Source of the DNA: a virus
Strand: one strand, 5' to 3'
DNA length: 22,483 nt
IMG/VR virus record: IMGVR_UViG_3300024895_000073
Span: 1 to 22,483 of that record
Shown here: piece by piece, positions 7,078 to 13,818 of the stretch
Layout of the letters: each line of letters opens with the position of its first letter
Position numbering within the stretch: position 1 is the first letter of the stretch
Notes under the pieces: generated by a model
Told to the model about the DNA's origin: nothing
Seen by the model: the letters and a program-made list of their open reading frames with translations, nothing else
Databases searched by the model: none
Program-made: the position numbers and the translations under genes

Positions 7078-7281
7078 CTATTTTTTTAAAGATTCCCACA
7101 TTCTTTTTTCAATAGTTTTCCTAGATTGTGAAATATCTTTAATAGTTATAGTTTTAGAATTAAACCAATTATTGATTACCTCTTTAAATTCTTTACATAC
7201 ATTAGGATCTTCTAGTGCAGCACTTAACCAAGCGCCTAGTTCATCATCCTCTTTTGTAAAAGGTATCCTTATTATTGGCAT
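7078..7281 (-). CDS. Hypothetical protein, 67 aa
   Basis: I do not recognise it. It is a small helical protein with an acidic middle (EDDELGAWLSAALEDPN) and a basic C terminus (SRKTIEKRMWESLKK). It overlaps the end of the DUF6378-like gene by 10 bases. Its stop sits inside the ribosome-binding region of the next leader frame (7068), which suggests coupled translation. Confidence 0.65.
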   Translation of the reverse strand: MPIIRIPFTKEDDELGAWLSAALEDPNVCKEFKEVINNWFNSKTITIKDISQSRKTIEKRMWESLKK

Positions 7282-7679
7282 TCTTTTTCTGCAAGAGTAG
7301 CATACCCAGCAATGTCATGCCAGCTGTCTGTATAGTTAGGATCACCATTAAGTATCCTACCGATTTTATGAAAAATCATATCTAAAGCTTCTTTGTGTGC
7401 TGGAGAAAGAGTTTTAAAATTAGTCTCAGGGACATATATAGTCTCTACACCATCTCCAATAGGTAATGTAATATCACCCTCTGCTACTCTTTTTAATGCT
7501 TGTGTAATAGCTGAGTGGTTTGCAAATTCACCATATCTATTTCCACGTTCTTGTAATGTTTCATCTACATTACTCATCTTAGAGTTCTCTTTTTTGATAA
7601 AAGTTCCACTGTCACTTTTTATAAGGGCATTATTTAATTTAATCAAGTAATCTTCAGTTAAATGATCATTAATTAGCAT
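7272..7679 (-). CDS. DUF6378-like phage protein, 135 aa
   Basis: The C-terminal half carries the pattern I associate with this phage family: ETLQERGNRYGEF around residue 40, then HKEALDMIFHKIGRILNGDP and YTDSWHDIAGYATLAE at the end. The family has no established function that I know. The all-helical character and conserved acidic/His residues recall the fold of MazG-like pyrophosphohydrolases, and a MazG-like gene lies just upstream, but that link is only suggestive. Met35 (MSNVDETL) could be an alternative start, since the conserved part begins there. Confidence 0.75.
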   Translation of the reverse strand: MLINDHLTEDYLIKLNNALIKSDSGTFIKKENSKMSNVDETLQERGNRYGEFANHSAITQALKRVAEGDITLPIGDGVETIYVPETNFKTLSPAHKEALDMIFHKIGRILNGDPNYTDSWHDIAGYATLAEKECQ

Positions 7680-7923
7680 TAGGCAACATCCTAGTAGTAG
7701 CTCTAATTGAATTTAGGTAGTTCTTCTTTTTACTTTGGTATAGAGCTCTAAAACAAGAAGATAATCTAAAATTTCTTTTAACTATATCCTCCCCTTTTCT
7801 AGTTTTACTTAGTTTACTTGTTATTCTATACTTAGATTCCATTGAAATCGTACTAAGAGACCCCATATCAGCAATTACTAACAAAGTTTCTCTCTTTAAT
7901 CTTTTAGATACTGCCCCTCTCAT
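7669..7923 (-). CDS. Hypothetical basic protein, 84 aa
   Basis: The protein is rich in Lys, Arg and Ser with few acidic residues (e.g. SKLSKTRKGEDIVKRNFR and YQSKKKNYLNSIRATTRM). It might bind nucleic acid, but no domain is recognisable. Its ATG overlaps the stop of the 54-aa gene as ATGA, and its end overlaps the next gene by 11 bases. Confidence 0.65.
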   Translation of the reverse strand: MRGAVSKRLKRETLLVIADMGSLSTISMESKYRITSKLSKTRKGEDIVKRNFRLSSCFRALYQSKKKNYLNSIRATTRMLPNAN

Positions 7924-8084
7924 TCTTCTTCCTCGATAGGTAGTTTTACAATTGAGATAGTATATCCTTGCTCTTCATAAGCATGGATAATTTCATCGAT
8001 TGATACAAACATATTCTCTTTAGTAACTAAATCACCATCACTGTCTACATATATTTCTTGTGGTACATCTCGTGAATCACTCAC
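7920..8084 (-). CDS. Hypothetical acidic protein, 54 aa, GTG start
   Basis: The frame runs from GTG at 8084 to TGA at 7920-7922 and fills the space between mazG and the 84-aa gene. It overlaps the mazG stop by 8 bases and the next start as ATGA. The bases AGGG lie 8 bases before the GTG. The protein is acidic (VPQEIYVDSDGDLVTKEN and a terminal EEEE) with predicted beta strands; no family recognised. The coupled junctions are the main evidence that it is real. Confidence 0.65.
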   Translation of the reverse strand: MSDSRDVPQEIYVDSDGDLVTKENMFVSIDEIIHAYEEQGYTISIVKLPIEEEE

Positions 8085-8454
8085 AATTATCACCCTCTTT
8101 TACAAAGATACCGTTAACCATCTTACCCTTTCTACCAGCAATCTCATCGTAGGCTAATTGAATACATTCAGCAAATGAATACCCTTGTAAAGCACATTGA
8201 AGAACTAATGTTACCACAATATCCCCAATATCATCCCTACAATCTCTCCCTTTAGCTACGTTATCAGCAAACTCTCCAATTTCACTAATAGTTTTTAGTG
8301 CTTGAGTTTTAGGATCAGAAGACTCTAATATCCCTCTTTTTCTCCCCCATTCCTCTATTTGATGTGCTAATGAGTTAATATCTGGTTCCACGTTTACTTT
8401 GCCTCCATTATGGTAAATTACAAATCCATCATTATCTTTATACTTTATATTCAT
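8077..8454 (-). CDS. MazG-like nucleotide pyrophosphohydrolase, 125 aa
   Basis: The central block fits the all-alpha NTP pyrophosphatase family: HQIEEWGRKRGI, then ALKTISEIGEFADNV (E58, E61 and D64), a short loop, and CRDDIGDIVVTLV (D74, D75 and D78), corresponding to the two metal-binding ExxE and ExxD helices. Such enzymes hydrolyse (d)NTPs to monophosphates. In phage they are thought either to clean the nucleotide pool or to lower ppGpp. The N-terminal 25 residues resemble a short beta hairpin not typical of the core fold. It lies among nucleotide-metabolism genes and overlaps its neighbours by 4 and 8 bases. Confidence 0.85.
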   Translation of the reverse strand: MNIKYKDNDGFVIYHNGGKVNVEPDINSLAHQIEEWGRKRGILESSDPKTQALKTISEIGEFADNVAKGRDCRDDIGDIVVTLVLQCALQGYSFAECIQLAYDEIAGRKGKMVNGIFVKEGDNCE

Positions 8455-8711
8455 TCTTGACCTTTTAAAGTATCTATTCCTTCTATTGTATTGAGAAGGG
8501 ATAAATCAATTGCTTCTTTAGTAGCGTATCTATCTGGTTTACCTAATCCATATACACTTCCTGATGCAGTTACTACATAATATACTCCATCATCTTCGTA
8601 GTAGTTTACAACTGTGCTGGTATGGATGTAGCACCCATTTGGAAAGTTAGGGTTTCCATATACCTCCCCAAGAATACGTTTATTCAGGATTATCCAATTT
8701 TCAATCTTCAT
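8451..8711 (-). CDS. Hypothetical protein, 86 aa
   Basis: I do not recognise it. Tyr- and Val-rich strands (CYIHTSTVVNYYEDDGVYYVVTASGSVYGL) suggest a small beta-barrel or SH3-like fold, followed by a short helix. Its ATG is the third ATG of a 7-base tandem repeat that also contains the stop of the phosphoesterase gene. It overlaps both neighbours by 4 bases. Confidence 0.65.
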   Translation of the reverse strand: MKIENWIILNKRILGEVYGNPNFPNGCYIHTSTVVNYYEDDGVYYVVTASGSVYGLGKPDRYATKEAIDLSLLNTIEGIDTLKGQE

Positions 8712-9268
8712 AATTCATAATTCATAATTCTTTTAAATCTCTCGTTAATTAGTCCTTGTTCTTGCATTGCTAATAATTCTTCTAATGTAGATAGAGCTTG
8801 TCCTGTAGCATCATATCCAACATCTATTCTATCAAATTTTGTAGAAATAGAGTGAGATAGATTATTGTGTGTGTGTCCGTGTAGGTGTATAGATCTTTGC
8901 TTATCCATTCCGTCCCATGATTCTATTGGGAAATGACAGAGAATAAGTTTTCTACCTCTTTCTGAATGTATTTTTCTATAGTCATAGACTTCATCCCAAA
9001 TACCATTTAATTTATTAGAGAATCCCTTTGGATCATGGTTTCCTTTAATTAATACTTTATACCCTGGTAAGTCTTTTAAATCTATAATTGCTTTATTAGA
9101 AAAGGAAATATCGCCTAAAAGATATACTGTATCATTCCTCTTTACTTTGCTTAAGTACTCATGTATAAAATAATCTTTCATATCATCAATAGTTAAGAAA
9201 GGCCGATTAGAGAATTCTAAGACTTTCTTATGATATAGATGCCAGTCAGCCCCAAAGTAAACAGTCAT
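8708..9268 (-). CDS. Calcineurin-like metallophosphoesterase, 186 aa
   Basis: All five motifs of the superfamily are present in order: DxH (D8 and H10 in ADWHLYH), GD (G52-D53), GNHD (76-79), H112 (CHFP) and GHTH (131-134). These residues bind two metal ions and catalyse hydrolysis of phosphoesters. The substrate cannot be read from the sequence; phage relatives include phosphatases and nucleases for 2',3'-cyclic or 5'-nucleotide ends. The small size with no extra domain is typical of the stand-alone phage form. An RNA ligase is encoded elsewhere in the operon, so a role in preparing RNA ends is possible but speculative. Confidence 0.9.
   Translation of the reverse strand: MTVYFGADWHLYHKKVLEFSNRPFLTIDDMKDYFIHEYLSKVKRNDTVYLLGDISFSNKAIIDLKDLPGYKVLIKGNHDPKGFSNKLNGIWDEVYDYRKIHSERGRKLILCHFPIESWDGMDKQRSIHLHGHTHNNLSHSISTKFDRIDVGYDATGQALSTLEELLAMQEQGLINERFKRIMNYEL
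8709..8729. repeat. Three tandem copies of a 7-base repeat at a gene junction
   Basis: CATAATT on the + strand (AATTATG on the coding strand) is repeated three times without mismatch. It encodes the C terminus of the phosphoesterase (MNYEL), its stop, and the start ATG of the 86-aa gene. Each copy carries an ATG in a different frame. Confidence 0.85.
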
Positions 9269-9271
9269 TAT

Positions 9272-9490
9272 TTATTTCTCCCAGAAGAACTTTTTCTTAC
9301 ATGATAAATTTAGATCAATGTTTTTAAAATACTCACTAATAATGAATGGGAGTAGAATAAGCCATCCAAAAATAATAGCAATAGTTACACCTATAATTTC
9401 TGAATTTGAAAGATCAGGAAGACTCTTTCTTTCCCTAGTATTTATTAAAAGAGCTATAGCACACCCAAGTAGTATATAAAACAAATACAT
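9272..9490 (-). CDS. Small membrane protein with two helices, 72 aa
   Basis: There are two hydrophobic helices, residues 2-17 (YLFYILLGCAIALLIN) and about 32-50 (IIGVTIAIIFGWLILLPFI), separated by a basic, polar loop. The C terminus is charged (SCKKKFFWEK). The ATG overlaps the thyX stop by one base (TAATG). A holin is conceivable from size and topology, but it is far from the wall hydrolase gene. Function unknown. Confidence 0.75.
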   Translation of the reverse strand: MYLFYILLGCAIALLINTRERKSLPDLSNSEIIGVTIAIIFGWLILLPFIISEYFKNIDLNLSCKKKFFWEK

Positions 9491-10275
9491 TATGATAAAC
9501 TCTCCATGTCATACCTATACTGTCTCCAACCTTTAAAGTTAGAGGTTCTGTCGTTATTCCAAGGGGTTGCTATATGTTCAAACGGGGACATATGCCTCTC
9601 TTTTAAAAGTGACTCATGTAAACCTTCATCCCTATCTATATCTAATTTCTTATCATGATTTAGATAAGATACTCTAGCACAACGAGCTGTGCTTAGTTTC
9701 TTTTGAATAGATAATTCTAATATACTCTCATCCTCTTTTAGGTAAGGCAAGTGCCATTCACCTATATCCAAATGATCAGGGTTAGAATTAAGCATAGCGT
9801 CTCTGATAGTAGTCGCTAGTACTTGTATCTCTTGTTGAGCTGCTGGATGGATTCTTAACCTAAAGAAATTATTCCATTCAGTAGCACTAACAATAACCTT
9901 AATCGTTGAAAAAGGCTCTAAGAGTCTATTAACTATTTGCTTATGTATTCCACTCCTAGCTAATACTCTAGCCCTCCTAATCATTTCTGCTTTAGCATTA
10001 TCCCAATCTGCTTTAGCTATTTGTTCTTCGTTAAACGATAAAGGTACAGAAGCTGTCATCCCTGATTGATTCTTCATAAAGATTGGGTACCATTTGCTTT
10101 CTTCTACTCTACTAATCATTCTATCAATTGGTATCGCTCTACTACTTTGAGCATTTCTAGAGAAGACTCTATGAGTCATAAATTCTGAATGAATGTATCT
10201 TGGATACTCTAATTCTAAAGTAGTTAATCTTTTTCCATTATAGATTGAATCTTTAATTACTTTTGCTGTTATCAT
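9490..10275 (-). CDS. thyX: Flavin-dependent thymidylate synthase, permuted ThyX, 261 aa
   Basis: It makes dTMP from dUMP with methylene-tetrahydrofolate and FAD/NADPH. The signature THRVFSRNAQSSR (34-46) corresponds to RHRxxSxNExSxR. AAQQEIQ (145-151) matches the segment that normally ends the fold. The block that normally begins the fold, ARVSY (200-204) and HMSPFEH (228-234), comes last, followed by FKGWRQYR (247-254). The two halves are therefore in circularly permuted order relative to cellular ThyX. I recall similarly arranged phage sequences, so this appears to be a stable subfamily. The gene begins with a good RBS (GAGAG) and overlaps its neighbour by 23 bases. It supplies dTTP alongside NrdAB. 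Confidence 0.92.
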   Translation of the reverse strand: MITAKVIKDSIYNGKRLTTLELEYPRYIHSEFMTHRVFSRNAQSSRAIPIDRMISRVEESKWYPIFMKNQSGMTASVPLSFNEEQIAKADWDNAKAEMIRRARVLARSGIHKQIVNRLLEPFSTIKVIVSATEWNNFFRLRIHPAAQQEIQVLATTIRDAMLNSNPDHLDIGEWHLPYLKEDESILELSIQKKLSTARCARVSYLNHDKKLDIDRDEGLHESLLKERHMSPFEHIATPWNNDRTSNFKGWRQYRYDMESLS

Positions 10276-10498
10276 TAATTCTCTCTGTAGTTATTTTAGC
10301 AATATACCTAGTATTATAAAAGCCTTCTAAACTATAGGGCTCTTCATTCCATAGCATTAAGAATCCTGGAACTTCCTGAGATATTCCCATATAGTCTGCT
10401 TTTATTACTTCTACCTCTCCTGTATGATAGGTAATATTAACTAGACCAGATGAAGAATCTTCTTTCTCAAAATTTAAAAGTGTTAAATTATCTTTCAT
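10253..10498 (-). CDS. Hypothetical protein, 81 aa
   Basis: ATG at 10498 overlaps the stop of the 18-codon frame as TAATG, which argues for this start rather than an ATG 15 bases upstream. The sequence is beta-rich with acidic patches (EKEDSSSGLVNITYHTGEVEVIK split by turns) and no recognised motif. It overlaps thyX by 23 bases. Confidence 0.65.
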   Translation of the reverse strand: MKDNLTLLNFEKEDSSSGLVNITYHTGEVEVIKADYMGISQEVPGFLMLWNEEPYSLEGFYNTRYIAKITTERINDNSKSN

Positions 10499-10554
10499 TA
10501 ATACAATACCCAAAGAACTAATAGTAAAAGAGCTGTAAATACAAAAATATCCAT
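10498..10554 (-). CDS. 18-aa membrane micropeptide
   Basis: ATG at 10554 overlaps the HNH gene stop as TAATG, and its own stop overlaps the next start as TAATG. The peptide MDIFVFTALLLLVLWVLY is one uninterrupted hydrophobic helix. A frame linked at both ends by coupled start/stop signals and coding an ideal transmembrane helix is unlikely by chance. The shortness keeps confidence moderate. It may also serve simply to pass ribosomes to the next gene. Confidence 0.5.
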   Translation of the reverse strand: MDIFVFTALLLLVLWVLY

Positions 10555-10976
10555 TATTTCCTTTTATATATATTATTTGAAGAAGATAGTCTTTTAAATA
10601 AAGACAGACCTTTGTCTTCCCATTTAGAAACTAATCTTAATAGTTGTCTGAACTCCTTTTCAGTCATCTGTCCTTTTATATTATTATACCATCTTGATGT
10701 AATACCTACATTATCTAAATGTAATTTACCGCCCCTACTTAATGGGGTTTTATGATCTAATTCTATTGTATCTAGAACAATAAAACCACCTGTAAAATAA
10801 CATTTGACTGGATGTTGATCCTCTAACCATTTCTGAATTTCAGCTCTAGTAGGCACTTCATCTAAAGATAGTCCAAACTTTCTAGCTCTAGTCCTCCATG
10901 AGCTACGAACTTGAGAAGCTTTCCATTGACACCAATTCTTTTTCTTTAAAGGGTTAATACTTTTCCTTTTAGTCAA
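10554..10976 (-). CDS. HNH endonuclease, 140 aa, TTG start
   Basis: The HNH core is CYFTGGFIVLDTIELDHKTP, then LSRGGKLHLDNVGITSRWYN and NIKGQMTEKEF. It has the His of LDH, the Asn of DNV and the second Asn pair before KG, which together form the beta-beta-alpha-metal site. The N terminus is very basic (KRKSINPLKKKNWCQWKASQ). TTG at 10976 with AGGAG nine bases upstream is preferred over the TTG at 10985, which abuts the same AGGAG. It lies directly after the 5' exonuclease, where related phages carry a junction-resolving or nicking endonuclease. It may therefore be a replication/recombination enzyme rather than a homing enzyme, but homing is not excluded. Confidence 0.8.
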   Translation of the reverse strand: MTKRKSINPLKKKNWCQWKASQVRSSWRTRARKFGLSLDEVPTRAEIQKWLEDQHPVKCYFTGGFIVLDTIELDHKTPLSRGGKLHLDNVGITSRWYNNIKGQMTEKEFRQLLRLVSKWEDKGLSLFKRLSSSNNIYKRK

Positions 10977-11877
10977 TATCGCCAACTCCTATTAATTTAA
11001 TCATTTGTTTATAGGAATCAGGAGTCCCCCATCTCTCATCCTTGTCTAATGTTCTGTGCATCCATAATAGATTTCCTACTTCCCAAAGTACATCATGTAT
11101 GTCTTGTCCATTATACCATTTAGTTTTGTAGTTACCTTCTTTATCTACTGATAATAAATACTTTTCATAGCAAGGTAAAATGCCTTCGTAGTAGAAATAA
11201 TATGAAGAACCATATAGTTCTTTCAATACAGCTTTAGCTGTTACTGGTCCTAGGTAATAAGGAGAGGGAATATTATCTACTTCGTCTCCTACTAACAGTT
11301 GATAATAGAAATTATACATAGCTTCATCTTGATCAATTTCTATTATCTTCTTAGTTGTGATATTATAGTTAGTACAACTAACTGTCCTTAAATCTTTATC
11401 ACTTGAACAAATTATTGTTTTTTCTGGTAAGATTACATTATATGCAGATAATAGATCGTCCGCTTCTAGATAATCTACATACTCAGCTCCTCTATCCTCA
11501 CACTCCTTTCTAATGAGTGAATAGCATACTGGTTTAAGGGTGGGGTCTCGATTACCTTTATAGGGTTGCAAGGTTGCAAGTGCATGTCTGAAATTGTTTT
11601 CTCCAGAAAAGAATAATCGATAATTAGAGCTATTAGTATCACTAATAATGCTATCAATGAATTTCGTAATTCTGTCTTTGTAACCATTTGTATCTAATTC
11701 CTCTACCGCTGGTTCAATCTCAAGATCATCTCTATTACCTATAGACTCTACTGCTTCCTCCTTTGTTTTGGTTTTCCATAAAACTTTATCATCTTTTAAA
11801 ACTACATAGTATTTATTTTGATAAGTAGATGCAATTTTATAAGCTACCTCATCTCCATCTATTAAAGCAGTTTGCAT
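10969..11877 (-). CDS. 5'-3' exonuclease (FEN/T7 gp6-like), 302 aa
   Basis: The acidic metal-site residues of the FEN superfamily are visible: D7 and D9 (LIDGDEVAYK), YKGNRD (106-111, helical arch), E138/D140/D141 (EADDLLS), D160 and D162 (SSDKDLR) and GDEVDNIP (197-204), which begins the helix-hairpin-helix region. It would remove RNA primers and degrade DNA ends, supplying nucleotides from host DNA. ATG at 11877 gives the usual IDGD spacing from the N terminus and follows GGGG by 6 bases; ATG at 11889 is possible. The end overlaps the HNH gene by 8 bases. The start overlaps the 36-aa membrane frame. Confidence 0.9.
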   Translation of the reverse strand: MQTALIDGDEVAYKIASTYQNKYYVVLKDDKVLWKTKTKEEAVESIGNRDDLEIEPAVEELDTNGYKDRITKFIDSIISDTNSSNYRLFFSGENNFRHALATLQPYKGNRDPTLKPVCYSLIRKECEDRGAEYVDYLEADDLLSAYNVILPEKTIICSSDKDLRTVSCTNYNITTKKIIEIDQDEAMYNFYYQLLVGDEVDNIPSPYYLGPVTAKAVLKELYGSSYYFYYEGILPCYEKYLLSVDKEGNYKTKWYNGQDIHDVLWEVGNLLWMHRTLDKDERWGTPDSYKQMIKLIGVGDID

Positions 11878-11972
11878 ACATAGCCCCATGCTCTAATTAT
11901 AATATAACCTACTATTATGATTAGGTATAGTTTAGTTAAAGTAATACTTCTATTTCTCCAGTCTCCTCTCAT
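11862..11972 (-). CDS. Small membrane protein, 36 aa
   Basis: ATG at 11972 follows the stop of the 51-aa gene by 5 bases. The peptide has a basic N terminus (MRGDWRNRS), one hydrophobic helix (LYLIIIVGYIII) and a basic tail (RAWGYVCKLL). It overlaps the 5' end of the exonuclease gene by 16 bases. The position in an otherwise unexplained gap and the topology support it; ribosome-binding signals are weak. Confidence 0.5.
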   Translation of the reverse strand: MRGDWRNRSITLTKLYLIIIVGYIIIRAWGYVCKLL

Positions 11973-11977
11973 TGGTT

Positions 11978-12133
11978 TTAAGTACTCTCTCTATTACTAG
12001 AGAGAAAGAAATACAATGGAACTAAAGCTATTAAAAAATCAAAGAGTCCTTGAAAAGGCATAGAATGAGTTAGTTCATATATCGAAGAGAGATAGAATGT
12101 AGAGAAAAATATAGACAGAGCTATCCTATTCAT
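11978..12133 (-). CDS. Small membrane protein with two helices, 51 aa
   Basis: ATG at 12133 overlaps the end of the 96-aa gene by 8 bases; the stop is at 11978. Residues 4-20 (IALSIFFSTFYLSSIY) and about 27-46 (FQGLFDFLIALVPLYFFL) are hydrophobic, and the tail is polar (SSNRES). It fills a gap that would otherwise be noncoding. No family recognised. Confidence 0.55.
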   Translation of the reverse strand: MNRIALSIFFSTFYLSSIYELTHSMPFQGLFDFLIALVPLYFFLSSNREST

Positions 12134-12416
12134 ACTTAGCCCCATTAGCTACTTTAATCCAGAAATTTTCATCTAAAGATTCATCTTTACTTACTTCTAC
12201 TTGCTCATCTACTAAAGCATCTGGTTCAGCAATTATAACTTCTACATGATAAACTATGTTTACCAGCTTTACATTTTTATCATCTGATACTTTCTTAATG
12301 AATCTAGATGCTCTATTAGCTCTCTCTATAAAGTTAGTAACAGATGTTACTGGATCTTTTTCCCAACCCTCACCTAATTGAAAAGTATCTGCAAAGGTTA
12401 TAGTATCATTACTCAT
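12126..12416 (-). CDS. Hypothetical acidic protein, 96 aa
   Basis: I do not recognise it. The N-terminal part (MSNDTITFADTFQLGEGWEKDP) looks like a short strand plus turn. A basic helix follows (NFIERANRASRFIKKV), then strands (VKLVNIVYHVEVIIAE) and an acidic C-terminal third. It lies between ssDNA-binding protein and exonuclease genes, so a DNA-metabolism accessory role is plausible but unproven. Confidence 0.65.
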   Translation of the reverse strand: MSNDTITFADTFQLGEGWEKDPVTSVTNFIERANRASRFIKKVSDDKNVKLVNIVYHVEVIIAEPDALVDEQVEVSKDESLDENFWIKVANGAKYE

Positions 12417-12418
12417 TA

Positions 12419-12520
12419 TTATTTTAATCCTATTATTATTTCAGTAAATCCTAGAAGTAATAGCACTACAATTACTATTACTTCTAGTACTTTTAATTTA
12501 TCAGATAGTTGGCTTAGCAC
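12419..12520 (-). CDS. Putative 33-aa membrane micropeptide, GTG start
   Basis: GTG at 12520 overlaps the 3' end of the 83-aa gene by 20 bases and the frame stops at 12419, two bases before the next ATG. A short polar N terminus (SQLSDKLK) is followed by a strong hydrophobic helix (VIVIVVLLLLGF). The RBS is poor, so the evidence is position, topology and similarity of pattern to the other gap-filling membrane peptides here. Confidence 0.4.
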   Translation of the reverse strand: MLSQLSDKLKVLEVIVIVVLLLLGFTEIIIGLK

Positions 12521-12752
12521 TACTTAATTGTACAACCTTCTTCCCATCTGTCTTACCCATATCTCTAATAGCATCTAGAGCTACTTGTAGATCATCTACA
12601 AACTTTAAAGCTTGTGGTAATATCTGAGTGTCTAATTCAATAATCCCATATTGTTTATTTCTAATTTGATAAGAATCTTCTGATTCTGATCCTTTTGCAT
12701 TTGAGGTAGCACATAAAATATAATCTTGAGTTTCTTTAATAATCTGAGTCAT
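12501..12752 (-). CDS. Hypothetical protein, 83 aa
   Basis: The start at 12752 has AAGGA about 6 bases upstream. The first half forms likely beta strands (DYILCATSN, DSYQIRNKQYGIIELD). The second is a helix (ILPQALKFVDDLQVALDAIRDM) followed by a Lys-rich turn. It is the first gene after the ssDNA-binding protein, 47 bases downstream. No domain recognised. Confidence 0.7.
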   Translation of the reverse strand: MTQIIKETQDYILCATSNAKGSESEDSYQIRNKQYGIIELDTQILPQALKFVDDLQVALDAIRDMGKTDGKKVVQLSSAKPTI

Positions 12753-12799
12753 TTAGTTCCTTTTGAATTTATAAGATTTAATTTAGTTTATAATAATTA

Positions 12800-13300
12800 T
12801 TATGAGAAGTCTTCATCATCAAAAGACTCTTTATTAGGGGTATTACGGCTGTCAACAGATACATTTACTTCCCCAAACCCTTCTCCATCCTGTTCTCCAA
12901 ATGGGATATGCTTAATTACTTGGACCCCTTTTAAATCAGATGTAACTCCAACACCATATTTATTATTAAATTCGGAGAAAGAATATTGAATATTGCAGAT
13001 GCTCCCATTCCCTATAAGTTTGTCCCAATGATCGTCTTTACCTTTTGGTCCACAGACCAACGGTGGCTTATTTTCTCCATTACCATCTGCTCGTGCTACC
13101 TTCCTACGGAATCTAAAAGAAGTAGCTCCATCTTCCGTTTTCAACTTAATCCCTTTCTTATTAACAGCTTTAGCTTCTTCCTTAAGTTGAGCAGCTTGTT
13201 CATCTGTTAGCAACACTTGAATTTCCCAAGCAGGCTCAAACTGTGTGCTAGGGGATAACACTTGCGCCCACATAACAGGAACTTCTCTTAAAATTGGCAT
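12800..13300 (-). CDS. Single-stranded DNA-binding protein, T7 gp2.5-like, 166 aa
   Basis: The N terminus (MPILREVPVMWAQVLSPS) and the middle with a basic, aromatic beta region (ATSFRFRRKVARADG, HWDKLIGNGSICNIQYSF) fit the OB-fold ssDNA-binding proteins encoded at this place in T7-like replication modules. The C terminus is acidic and ends DDEDFS, like the acidic tail with aromatic residue by which T7 gp2.5 contacts polymerase and helicase. It should coat single strands at the fork and coordinate leading and lagging synthesis. It has a strong RBS (AGGAG, 9 bases before ATG) and lies shortly after the promoter at 13819-13847. Fold assignment rests on pattern and context. Confidence 0.8.
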   Translation of the reverse strand: MPILREVPVMWAQVLSPSTQFEPAWEIQVLLTDEQAAQLKEEAKAVNKKGIKLKTEDGATSFRFRRKVARADGNGENKPPLVCGPKGKDDHWDKLIGNGSICNIQYSFSEFNNKYGVGVTSDLKGVQVIKHIPFGEQDGEGFGEVNVSVDSRNTPNKESFDDEDFS

Positions 13301-13312
13301 TCTTTAATTCTC

Positions 13313-13432
13313 CTAAGCTTTATTTAAAACAAATTGTATTATATTTAATACAAGATAATATACTACAAAAGGTGTAACTACAGATATTACTAGTAATAAT
13401 ACTAGCGTTGATCTATATTTAACAGCCTTCAT
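13313..13432 (-). CDS. Small membrane protein, 39 aa
   Basis: ATG at 13432 overlaps the end of the 59-aa gene by 14 bases; the stop lies in the RBS region of the ssDNA-binding protein gene. Basic residues (MKAVKYRS) precede a long hydrophobic stretch (LVLLLVISVV, PFVVYYLVLNIIQFVL) that could form one long or two short helices. No family recognised. Confidence 0.55.
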   Translation of the reverse strand: MKAVKYRSTLVLLLVISVVTPFVVYYLVLNIIQFVLNKA

Positions 13433-13598
13433 TAAACTCACTTTCATCTAAATCTATTAGCCAATCTGAATGTTCTTTATCAGCTATAGCATCTATAATT
13501 GATTCAGTATCATCTGTTTCAAAGAATCTACTTCTATTTAAAAATTCATTATTATTTGATTCGATAAGTAATGAATGTTCATATGGTACTCCTGACAT
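13419..13598 (-). CDS. Hypothetical acidic protein, 59 aa
   Basis: ATG at 13598 follows AGGTGG by 4 bases. The product is strongly acidic (FFETDDTESIIDAIADKEHS and WLIDLDESEFNEGC), with no recognised domain. Its acidity and early place in the P2 transcript would suit a DNA-mimic or inhibitor, but nothing in the sequence proves that. Confidence 0.65.
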   Translation of the reverse strand: MSGVPYEHSLLIESNNNEFLNRSRFFETDDTESIIDAIADKEHSDWLIDLDESEFNEGC

Positions 13599-13606
13599 AA
13601 ACCCAC

Positions 13607-13774
13607 CTATTTCTTAGTAGTCTTTTTAACTTCTAAATGCCCTTTATGAGTAACTCCACAAACTGTACAAGTACTTCCTCCTTTATCATCATAGTTACAA
13701 ACTCTCATTCCACTACCATACTCTTGATCCTGAAATATGTTTTTACAAGAACACTTACGAACTTCCGTAGTCAT
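13607..13774 (-). CDS. Zinc-binding miniprotein, 55 aa
   Basis: ATG at 13774 is about 38 bases after the predicted start of transcription from the promoter at 13819-13847, so this is its first gene. The sequence has CSC near residue 8-10, FQDQEYGSGMRVC in the middle and CTVCG at 36-40: a CxC...CxxC arrangement of a small zinc ribbon. I recall similar short phage proteins (FQD.RYG.G.RV...CTVCG) of unknown function. The C terminus is basic (EVKKTTKK), consistent with nucleic-acid binding. Confidence 0.75.
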   Translation of the reverse strand: MTTEVRKCSCKNIFQDQEYGSGMRVCNYDDKGGSTCTVCGVTHKGHLEVKKTTKK

Positions 13775-13818
13775 TATTATTTTACCTTTTTCATAATCTA
13801 TCTCTATTTAATATGAAT

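Noticed and set aside
7028-7650. + strand open frames opposite the 67-aa and DUF6378-like genes
   Set aside because: Antisense to coupled - strand genes. The hydrophobic look comes from reverse-reading AT-rich codons, and there is no start signal.
12838-12860. TTGACA on the - strand inside the ssDNA-binding protein gene as a promoter
   Set aside because: The position 17 bases on reads AAAGAG, far from TATAAT; it is coding sequence for the VSVDSR region.
12726-13210. + strand open frames opposite the ssDNA-binding protein
   Set aside because: Complement of a well-supported gene with strong RBS and an acidic tail; no independent evidence.
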